Shown one piece after another: positions 1 through 6,041 of a stretch of 8,800 nucleotides of DNA. This DNA comes from Myxococcota bacterium (GTDB lineage: Bacteria > Myxococcota > Polyangia > GCA-2747355 > JAKLHH01). How positions within the stretch are numbered: the stretch's first letter is position 1; every line of letters begins with the position of its first letter. A program made the translations under genes and the position numbers. The DNA lies in contig JAKLHH010000245.1 of NCBI GenBank assembly GCA_022710245.1, positions 1 to 8,800 on the forward strand, in the 5' to 3' direction. The notes beneath the pieces are model-generated. The model was not told where the DNA came from. It did no database searches and saw nothing but the letters and a program-made list of their open reading frames with translations.

Positions 1-1
1 C

Positions 2-2749
2 GGCGACAGCGGTCAAGGCAGCCAGGCCCAGACTTCGCCCGACGCCGGGCCGACGACCCCGACGACCCCGACGGGCGGGCAGAGCGGCGGGCCCAATCAA
101 GGTGGGATGACGACGCAGCTGAACGTTCAGCTGCCGCAAGGCCTGCAGCTACGCCGCCTGGCGGGCGGCCTCGACTTCCCGACCTCGCTCACCACCTCGG
201 GCACTCGCATCTGGGTGAGCGAGGCGGGCCTCCCGGCGGCGACCCCTGACTCACAGCCGACGGTGCCGCGGATCAAGGAGATCCTCGCCGACGGCACGAC
301 GCGGGTGATCATCGACGCCAGCGATCTCACGCAGGGGATGATGCTCGGCCCGATCAGCGACGTCACCTATCACGCGGGCTGGCTCTACATCGCGCACCGC
401 CAGCTCGGCGCCAACGGCTGGCAGGTAGGGGCCATCTCGCGCATCCGCGTCGGCGAGGACGCGGAGCTGGCTGCGAGCCAGCAGCAAGCGCAGGCGGGCC
501 AGCAGGGCCAGCAGACCCAGACCCCGGGGCAGACCGGGCAGACCGGCCAGCAGGCCACCGAGCCGCGCGCGGGCTGCATGACGCCGGCCGGCTTCCAGGC
601 GGCGACGGGCGGCGCGGGCAGCGGCACGGGCAGCAGCTCGAGCGGCACGGCCGGATCGAGCTCCGGCGCGAGCAACGCGGGCAGCACCGGGGGCACCAGC
701 GCCGGTGGCGCGAGCAGCGGCGCGACCGGGACGATGACCATCAGCACGCCGGCCGGCACGGCCACCGCCACCGGCTGCACCATCAGCGGCAACGGCAAGA
801 TCGATGCGAGCGGGACCATCACCGGGAGCACCGGCACGGTCAGCGGCACCATCACCGGCACGGTCGGCTTCGACGGGACCGCGGTGGTCACCGGTGTGAG
901 CAACGGCGTGCAGACCACGCTCTGCGGCACCAGCAGCGGAACGGGCACCGGCGGAACGGGCACCGGCGGAACGGGCACCGGTGGAACGGGCACCGGTGGA
1001 ACAGGCACCGGTGGAACAGGCACCGGTGGAACGGGCACCGGCGGGACCGGCACCGGCGGAACCGGGACCGGCTCGACCGGCCAGGTCACGCTCTGTGGGT
1101 TCCAGACCCTGGTGACGAACCTCCCGTCCGCGGGCGACAAGCCGCTCGGCGATATCGCCTTCGACCAGGCCGGCCGCGCCCACTTCTCCATCGGCAACGC
1201 GACCAACTCCGGCGTCGTCGGACCGGACAACCAGCTCATCACCGGCTGGCTCTCGAAGGCTCCCATGTTCCACGACTTCGCTCCGACGGACCTGCGCCTG
1301 AACAGCACGAGCTACACGAGCGCCAACCCGCTGAGCTCGAGCCCCGAGTCGAGGGCGGTGACGGCGCCCTACCACGCGTTCAACTCGGGCGACATCGGCC
1401 AGAACACCAGGGTGCCGGGCGCCACCCCGACGACGCCGCAGGAGGGCATGATCGCGGGCAACGGCACCATCTACTCCTTCAACCCGGACGCGCAGAACCC
1501 GACCACCGACCTCCGCATCGAGGCGTGGGGCTTCCGCAACCCGTTCGGGATCGCCTTCGACCCCGCGAACCCGACGCAGCTCTTCGTCACCAACAACGGC
1601 GCTGACGTTCGCAACCTCCCGAGCGCCGCTCAGGGGGTGGGCAGCACCGGTCAGGGCACGGCCACCCCCGCGGGCGCCGCCTCGACGCCGGGCACCTCCG
1701 GCACCACCGCGCAGAATGCGGGCGGCACGGGCCAGGGCACCACGCTCTCGCCGGGCCAGCTCGTCGGGTCGCGTCCCATCGGCAACGACTGGGACGACCT
1801 CTTCGTGGTCCAGGTGGGCGGCGGGCTGAAGTTCTACGGCTGGCCGGACTACGCGCACAACCCCACCGACGGCAAGGTTCGCCCGATCACCGACGCGATG
1901 TTCTGCCAGGCGCCGCTCGACATCCCCTGCCCGCAGCCGGTCCTCGAGCAGACCTTCAGCCAGAGCCTGCAGCCGCAGGACGCCGCGGCGCAGATCACGT
2001 TCCACGGCTCGGCGACGAAGCTCGACGTCGAGGCGAGCTGTCGCTTCAACACGACGCCGGACCTCTACGTCGCCGAGACGGGCTCGTTCGCGCCGGCCTC
2101 GGGTGCGACCCAGCTCGAGGGCTACAAGGTCGTGCGGATCGACCGCGTGACCGGCAAGCCCGTCGACTTCATCACCCACACCGCCATGACGCAGGACGTG
2201 ATCTTCCAGCGCGACGGGATGAACAAGCCCATCGACGTCAAGTTCCGTCGTGACCTGATGCTCGTCGTGGACTTCGGCGTCTACGAGCCGGGCCTGAAGC
2301 TGGTCCAGCCGGGCACCGGCAAGGTCTGGGTCGTCTTCCGCAGCCAGACCGGCCAGACGGGCACGGGCACCGGCCAGACGGGCACGGGCACCGGCCAGAC
2401 GGGCACGGGCACCGGCCAGACGGGCACGGGCACCGGCTCGACGGGCACGGGCACCGGCGGCCAGACGGGCCAGGGCGGCGCCACCCAGCTCGGCCTCGGC
2501 AACCTGCCGGTGCCGGCCTGCCAGGCTCCCGCCACCGCAGATGCCACCCAGACGGCGCTCGACCAGCAGCTGACCGGGCAGACGCAGGGGCAGCCGGGCA
2601 CCTCGACGAGCACGACGGGCACGACGGGCACGACGGGCACCACGACCGGTACGACGAGCACGACGGGCACGACGGGCACGACGGGCACCACGACCGGTAC
2701 GACGGGCACGACGGGCACGAGCGGCACGAGCGGCACGCCGACCTACTAG
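2..2749 (+). CDS. Glucose/sorbosone dehydrogenase-like beta-propeller protein with low-complexity inserts (5' partial)
   Basis: The frame is open to the left edge: codons from position 2 encode Gly/Pro/Thr/Gln-rich linker with no stop. The first ATG (107) has no properly spaced Shine-Dalgarno, so the real start, and probably a secretion or lipoprotein signal, lies upstream. Numbering from that ATG, propeller segments are at about 8-117, 328-503 and 557-745. Family landmarks are the opening strand GLDFPTSL, WGFRNPFGIAFDP from residue 474, GNDWDDL from 559 leading to the YGWP turn at 577-580, and KPIDVKFRRDLMLVVDFG at 707-724. Residues 118-327 are a Gln/Gly/Ser/Thr insertion with cysteines at 157, 224 and 273 (C330 lies just after it). 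A smaller Gly/Thr insertion is near 504-556, and 746-880 is a repetitive Gly/Thr/Gln tail. More than 900 residues are visible against roughly 350-450 for plain family members. Where relatives have the catalytic His (DH-x-x-G), this protein has D344-K345, so sugar oxidation with PQQ is doubtful. Most likely an exported surface protein; substrate unknown. Confidence 0.8.
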   Translation, partial: GDSGQGSQAQTSPDAGPTTPTTPTGGQSGGPNQGGMTTQLNVQLPQGLQLRRLAGGLDFPTSLTTSGTRIWVSEAGLPAATPDSQPTVPRIKEILADGTTRVIIDASDLTQGMMLGPISDVTYHAGWLYIAHRQLGANGWQVGAISRIRVGEDAELAASQQQAQAGQQGQQTQTPGQTGQTGQQATEPRAGCMTPAGFQAATGGAGSGTGSSSSGTAGSSSGASNAGSTGGTSAGGASSGATGTMTISTPAGTATATGCTISGNGKIDASGTITGSTGTVSGTITGTVGFDGTAVVTGVSNGVQTTLCGTSSGTGTGGTGTGGTGTGGTGTGGTGTGGTGTGGTGTGGTGTGGTGTGSTGQVTLCGFQTLVTNLPSAGDKPLGDIAFDQAGRAHFSIGNATNSGVVGPDNQLITGWLSKAPMFHDFAPTDLRLNSTSYTSANPLSSSPESRAVTAPYHAFNSGDIGQNTRVPGATPTTPQEGMIAGNGTIYSFNPDAQNPTTDLRIEAWGFRNPFGIAFDPANPTQLFVTNNGADVRNLPSAAQGVGSTGQGTATPAGAASTPGTSGTTAQNAGGTGQGTTLSPGQLVGSRPIGNDWDDLFVVQVGGGLKFYGWPDYAHNPTDGKVRPITDAMFCQAPLDIPCPQPVLEQTFSQSLQPQDAAAQITFHGSATKLDVEASCRFNTTPDLYVAETGSFAPASGATQLEGYKVVRIDRVTGKPVDFITHTAMTQDVIFQRDGMNKPIDVKFRRDLMLVVDFGVYEPGLKLVQPGTGKVWVVFRSQTGQTGTGTGQTGTGTGQTGTGTGQTGTGTGSTGTGTGGQTGQGGATQLGLGNLPVPACQAPATADATQTALDQQLTGQTQGQPGTSTSTTGTTGTTGTTTGTTSTTGTTGTTGTTTGTTGTTGTSGTSGTPTY
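938..1072 (+). repeat. 15-bp in-frame tandem repeat, 9 units (GTGTG pentapeptide)
   Basis: Nine consecutive 15-bp units of the form ggaacgggcaccggc encode the pentapeptide GTGTG nine times (residues 278-322 counted from the ATG at 107). Units differ only at synonymous third positions (acg/aca/acc, ggc/ggt, gga/ggg), so the peptide is perfectly conserved while the DNA has drifted. It lies at the end of the large insertion in the propeller, just before the VTLCGFQ strand. The length is a multiple of 3, so copy-number change would alter linker length without a frameshift. Confidence 0.95.
2351..2455 (+). repeat. 21-bp in-frame tandem repeat, 5 units (GQTGTGT heptapeptide)
   Basis: Four identical 21-bp units (2351-2434) encode GQTGTGT, followed by a fifth (2435-2455) in which Gln is replaced by Ser. 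The repeat begins directly after the last propeller strand (KVWVVFRSQ) and forms the start of the C-terminal tail. The identity of the first four units at synonymous sites suggests recent expansion or ongoing homogenisation, in contrast to the drifted 15-bp array upstream in the same gene. Confidence 0.95.
2609..2704 (+). repeat. Two identical 48-bp repeats made of nested TTG/acgacgggc units
   Basis: Two identical 48-bp copies (2609-2656 and 2657-2704) encode the 16-residue unit STTGTTGTTGTTTGTT twice. Each copy is built from shorter 9-bp acgacgggc steps, so the array has two levels of periodicity. The same motif continues in degenerate form (GTTGTSGTSGTP) to the stop codon at 2747-2749. It forms the extreme C-terminus of the propeller protein; no sorting motif or membrane segment follows it. 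Confidence 0.93.
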
Positions 2750-2768
2750 ACGGCCTGGCCGCTCCCCA

Positions 2769-2788
2769 CCGGCGCGCACGGCGCGCGG
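2769..2788 (+). terminator. Possible GC hairpin after the propeller gene
   Basis: About 20 bases after the stop codon, the sequence CC-g-GCGCGC-acg-GCGCGC-GG can fold into a stem of 6 plus 2 base pairs with one bulged G and a 3-base loop. No T-run follows (ttcccctcccc), so it is not a canonical intrinsic terminator. It could be an RNA-stabilising or Rho-associated 3' structure. The rest of the 128-base gap before the next gene holds only the candidate promoter and ribosome binding site listed separately. Confidence 0.3.
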
Positions 2789-2844
2789 TTCCCCTCCCCG
2801 CAGACTCCAGCGGCGCCGACCGGCGCGGGCACTCCCCACAGTGC

Positions 2845-2872
2845 TACACTCGGCGGGCGACCTGACCCGGAG
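2845..2872 (+). promoter_or_regulatory. Candidate -10 element and ribosome binding site of the nucleotidase gene
   Basis: TACACT at 2845-2850 matches 4 of 6 bases of the sigma-70 -10 hexamer and stands out in an otherwise GC-saturated gap. No convincing -35 hexamer lies 16-18 bp upstream. GGAG at 2869-2872 is followed by five bases and then the ATG at 2878, a normal Shine-Dalgarno spacing that fixes this start. The ribosome binding site is the stronger call; the promoter is tentative. Confidence 0.4.
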
Positions 2873-2877
2873 CCCCG

Positions 2878-4332
2878 ATGACCGCCGACCTCTATGTGCC
2901 CCCGCCCGCGGAGCGCGAGATCTTCTGCAACCGCACCCTGAACCTACGCGCGATCCAGGCGATCGGCTACGACATGGACTACACGCTGATCCACTACCGC
3001 GAGGACGAGTGGGAGCGGCGAGCCTACGAGCACCTGCGCAGGAGCTTCCTCGAGCGCGGCTGGCCCGTCGAGGAGCTGCGCTTCGAGCCGGAGAGGATGG
3101 AGCGAGGGCTGGTCCTCGCCATCGACCGCGGCGACATCCTGGAGGCGAACCGCTTCGGCTTCGCGAAGCAGGTCTACCACGGCACGAAGCGCCTCGAGCT
3201 CGCCGCCCAGCGGGAGCTCTACGCGCGGACCATCGTCGATCTCTCCGAGGAGCGCTTCGTCTTTCTTAACACGCTGTTCTCGCTCTCCGAGGGCTGCATG
3301 TACGCGCAGCTCGTCGATCTCCTCGACGAGCGCCGCCTGGGCGACGTGGTGATGGGCTACCGCGACCTCTACCACGAGGTGAAGCGCTCGCTCGATCGCG
3401 CGCACATGGAGGGGCAGCTGAAGGCCGAGATCATGGCCAGCCCGGAGCGCTTCGTCGAGCTCGACCCGGAGACGCCCCTCGCGCTCCTCGACCAGCGCCG
3501 CTCCGGCAAGAAGCTCCTCCTCATCACCAACTCCGAGTGGGGCTACACGCGGGCGATGATGGACTACGCCTTCGACCGCTTCCTGCCTGGCGGGATGCGC
3601 TGGCGCGAGCTCTTCGACCTGGTCATCGTCAGCGCGCGCAAGCCGGACTTCTTCACCGGGCACGGGCCGCTCCTCGAGGTCGACCCGGAGAGCGAGCTGC
3701 TCCGGCCGATCGCCCTCGGACCGCGCGACGGCGGCATCTTCTGGGGCGGCCACGCGGCGCTGGTGGAGCGGTACCTCGGGCTCTCCGGCGACCAGATCCT
3801 CTACGTGGGCGACCACGTCTTCGGGGACGTCCACGTGACCAAGAGCATCCTGCGCTGGCGAACGGCGCTGATCCTCCGCGAGCTCGAGCACGAGCTCCGC
3901 GCCACGCGAGCCTTCGCCGAGCAGCAGCGCGAGCTCTCGGCGCTGATGGCGGAGAAGGACGCCCTCGAGTACCAGTACTGCCAGCTGCGCCTCGAGCAGC
4001 AGCGCGCCCGCGGCGGCTACGGCCCTGCGCCCCGGCTGGGCGAGGGGGAGCGGCAGCGAGGGATCCGCGAGCTGCGCGCGAAGCTGGAGGCGCTCGACCT
4101 CCGGATCGGGCCGCTGGCGAAGGCCTCGGGCGAGGTCTCCAACTGCCACTGGGGGCCGGCGATGCGGGCGGGGAACGACAAGAGCCTCCTCGCCTGGCAG
4201 GTGGAGCGCTACGCGGACATCTACACCTCGCGCGTGTCGAACTTCCTCTACCGCTCGCCCTTCGTCTACCTGCGCTCGCCGCGCGGGAGCCTGCCGCACG
4301 ACCCCTTCCCCGAGGGGCCGCCGGCGCGGTAG
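2878..4332 (+). CDS. HAD-superfamily cytosolic 5'-nucleotidase (NT5C2-like, IMP/GMP type)
   Basis: This 484-residue protein carries the complete HAD phosphohydrolase motif set in the arrangement of the purine 5'-nucleotidase family. Motif I is YDMDYTL with nucleophile D32, acid D34 and T36. Motif II is LLLITNSEWGYT (T217-N218-S219). Motif III is the lysine K255 in SARKPDFF. Motif IV is YVGDHVFGDV with Mg-binding D312 and D317. The C-terminal block around QVERYADIYTSRVSNFLYRSPFVYLRSPRGSLPHDP is typical of the family. By family knowledge it would dephosphorylate IMP, GMP or related nucleoside monophosphates in the cytoplasm with Mg2+. Residues about 340-420 are rich in Glu, Arg, Leu and Gln and probably form a helical or coiled-coil segment before the C-terminal block. 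There is no signal peptide or membrane segment. The start is supported by GGAG at 2869. It appears monocistronic and is convergent with the operon on the other strand, 17 bases away. Substrate preference cannot be read from the sequence. Confidence 0.93.
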   Translation: MTADLYVPPPAEREIFCNRTLNLRAIQAIGYDMDYTLIHYREDEWERRAYEHLRRSFLERGWPVEELRFEPERMERGLVLAIDRGDILEANRFGFAKQVYHGTKRLELAAQRELYARTIVDLSEERFVFLNTLFSLSEGCMYAQLVDLLDERRLGDVVMGYRDLYHEVKRSLDRAHMEGQLKAEIMASPERFVELDPETPLALLDQRRSGKKLLLITNSEWGYTRAMMDYAFDRFLPGGMRWRELFDLVIVSARKPDFFTGHGPLLEVDPESELLRPIALGPRDGGIFWGGHAALVERYLGLSGDQILYVGDHVFGDVHVTKSILRWRTALILRELEHELRATRAFAEQQRELSALMAEKDALEYQYCQLRLEQQRARGGYGPAPRLGEGERQRGIRELRAKLEALDLRIGPLAKASGEVSNCHWGPAMRAGNDKSLLAWQVERYADIYTSRVSNFLYRSPFVYLRSPRGSLPHDPFPEGPPAR

Positions 4333-4347
4333 CCATCATTGGCGGCC
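4316..4347. terminator. Inverted repeat between convergent genes (possible bidirectional terminator)
   Basis: GGCCGCC at 4316-4322 and GGCGGCC at 4341-4347 are exact reverse complements enclosing an 18-base loop. The left arm lies within the last codons of the nucleotidase gene and the right arm in the 17-base gap before the stop codon of the convergent lipoprotein gene. The position suits a shared transcription end for both directions, but no T-run follows on either strand, and a 7-bp stem can arise by chance at this GC content. Confidence 0.3.
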
Positions 4348-4349
4348 GA

Positions 4350-6041
4350 TCAGCGCTGGATCTTGCAGGGCACCAGCTTGACGCCGACGCCGATCGAGTA
4401 GGCGTCGGGAGTGCCGTCGCCGTCGGTGTCGATGTCGGGCTTGATGGCCCTCGCCAGCGAGTTGTTCTTCAGCTCGTCGAGCGAGATGATGCCGTCGCGG
4501 TTGGTGTCGAGGGTGTCGCTGATGGCCTTCCTCTGCTCGGGCGTGACGGCCAGGTTCTTCGGGTCGAGCAGCCAGGTGAACGCGCCCGCGATCTGCGGCA
4601 GCACCTTCTGCTCGAAGGCGTCCATGGGCAGCGCCCCGCCGATCCGCCCCAGCACACTGATCCCGTAGAACCTGAGATCCGCCCGGGCTCGCTTGAGGAG
4701 CACGGTCACGATGGGATCCTGGGGGCGGATGACCGGGATCGGCAGCAGCAGCGTCCCGCTGGCCTGGAGCCGGCCGCTCTGGAGCGGCCCCGAGAGGAGG
4801 GCGTCGAAGCTCGTCGCGGGGTCGAGGGCGAGCACCGCTTCGCCGCCGAAGTTGTGGTGATCGTCGTCGGTGTCCCTGGCCTGGAAGGACTGCAGGGTGG
4901 CCGAGGGCTGGTCCACGATCGAGGTGCCGCTGAGCTCGAACAGGTGCAGCAGCCCGCCGTCGGCGATCTGGTAGTTGAGGCCGAGATCGATGCCCACCGA
5001 CATGGCAGAGGCGATCACCTCGCCGAGCAGGTTCTTGGGGCCGCGCCCGTCGAGGTCCAGCGCGTACTCTGACGCCGGGTGCGTCTGCGAGGGGAGGAAG
5101 ACCTCGGCGAGGACCAGCTGCTGCGCGACCGGGAGGGTCCGTGCGCAGCGGAAGCCGACCTCGGCGGTCGGGAGGTCGGGGAGCTGCAGGCGGACGGCGG
5201 CGGCGCGCAGCTCACGGGGTTGGCTGGCGTAAGATCCGCCGCGCAGCGCCCGCGAGTCGTACATGCCCTGATCGGGCCCGACGGGGTCCATCGCAGGATC
5301 GTCGACGGTCGTCGCCGGTCCGTCGTGCGTCCACTCGGCGACGTTGCCGCCCAGATCACGGAGCCCCCAGGCGTTGGGCAGGCGGGTCGCCCGCGGGTGG
5401 GGGTGGTCGCCGGAGTTGGCCTGGTACCAGGCGTAGCCGTCGCTCGCCGCGCTGGTCCCCGTGCAGACGTCGAGAGGGCCCGAGGGGAGCGAGGAGGTGG
5501 TGCCCGCGCGGTACGCCCGTTCCCACTCGGCGTCGGTCGGGAGCCGGTAGCCAGAGCAGGCCAGGATGCCGTGGCCGGAGCGCTCCTTCGGCACCTCGCA
5601 GTGAGCCGGGCTGCCGCTGCAGGTGTAGCACTCCTCCAGCCCGGCCCTCGTCGAGAGCGTGTTGCAGTAGGCGGCGGCGTCGTGCCAGGAGGTGTTGCTG
5701 ACGGGGCAGGTGTCCATCGCGCAGCCGGAGGGCGACGGCTGGTAGCCCAGCGCCTGCTGGAAGTCGGCGCGTCCGACCTCGGTGCCCATCAGCTCGAAGC
5801 GACGCGTGACAGCCACGTTGTGGCGCGGCTCGTTGCCCTGGCGACAGGGCTCGCTCTCCACCGAGCCCATCGCGTAGACGCCGTTCGGGACCGTCACCCA
5901 AGCCGCCGGCGGCGGCGGCTCGCGGTCGGGGTGGACCACGTCAGCGGGCGAGACGTCGACGGCGGCGTCGCGCCAGGGCCGGCTCCAGTCCTGCACGCAG
6001 GCGACGATGGCGAGCGGGGCGAGCACGATGAGGCCGCGCAT
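4350..6041 (-). CDS. Lipoprotein with FGE/SUMF1-like (cysteine-less) domain and C-terminal EF-hand module
   Basis: The chosen start is the ATG at 6041, giving 563 residues. It directly begins a lipoprotein signal (MRGLIVLAPLAIVAC, lipid-acceptor C15), and its A is shared with the preceding gene's stop (TGATG). A longer frame from 6242 would put 67 Arg/Ala/Gly-rich residues before the signal and is rejected. Residues about 48-302 form an FGE-sulfatase/SUMF1 domain: VPNGVYAMGS, SNTSWHDAAAYCN, GYRLPTDAEWE from 164, GGNVAEW from 231, LRGGSY at 266-271, and VGFRC ending at C299. True formylglycine-generating enzymes have two catalytic cysteines shortly after the GGS motif; here that stretch (YASQPRELRAAAVRLQ) has none, so formylglycine synthesis is unlikely. 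A cysteine-rich insert (ECYTC, HCE, AC) probably makes disulfides outside the cytoplasm. The C-terminal ~260 residues are unrecognised and mostly beta-like. They contain a canonical EF-hand loop DTNRDGIISLDE (512-523) and an Asp-rich DIDTDGDGTPD loop (536-546), suggesting calcium binding. It is the last gene of the kinase operon and probably membrane-anchored. Confidence 0.88.
   Translation of the reverse strand: MRGLIVLAPLAIVACVQDWSRPWRDAAVDVSPADVVHPDREPPPPAAWVTVPNGVYAMGSVESEPCRQGNEPRHNVAVTRRFELMGTEVGRADFQQALGYQPSPSGCAMDTCPVSNTSWHDAAAYCNTLSTRAGLEECYTCSGSPAHCEVPKERSGHGILACSGYRLPTDAEWERAYRAGTTSSLPSGPLDVCTGTSAASDGYAWYQANSGDHPHPRATRLPNAWGLRDLGGNVAEWTHDGPATTVDDPAMDPVGPDQGMYDSRALRGGSYASQPRELRAAAVRLQLPDLPTAEVGFRCARTLPVAQQLVLAEVFLPSQTHPASEYALDLDGRGPKNLLGEVIASAMSVGIDLGLNYQIADGGLLHLFELSGTSIVDQPSATLQSFQARDTDDDHHNFGGEAVLALDPATSFDALLSGPLQSGRLQASGTLLLPIPVIRPQDPIVTVLLKRARADLRFYGISVLGRIGGALPMDAFEQKVLPQIAGAFTWLLDPKNLAVTPEQRKAISDTLDTNRDGIISLDELKNNSLARAIKPDIDTDGDGTPDAYSIGVGVKLVPCKIQR

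Noticed and set aside
385..1308. Minus-strand frame with long PPVPV proline-valine repeats resembling an elastin- or collagen-like protein
   Set aside because: The repeats are the reverse complement of the GTGTG-coding array; no ribosome binding site or other domain supports translation.
251..2839. 862-codon open frame on the minus strand opposite the propeller gene, rich in Arg/Ala/Gly
   Set aside because: It is a mirror of the GC-rich, repetitive plus-strand gene. Its composition is that of a shadow frame, with no recognisable domain or start signal, while the plus strand has clear family motifs.
3537..5072. 511-codon plus-strand frame running from inside the nucleotidase gene into the region opposite the lipoprotein gene
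   Set aside because: It crosses the ends of two well-supported genes in the wrong frame and has only Arg/Ala/Pro-rich composition.
5141..5901. Active formylglycine-generating enzyme that would mature a sulfatase
   Set aside because: The catalytic cysteine pair is missing and no sulfatase gene is present in the window.
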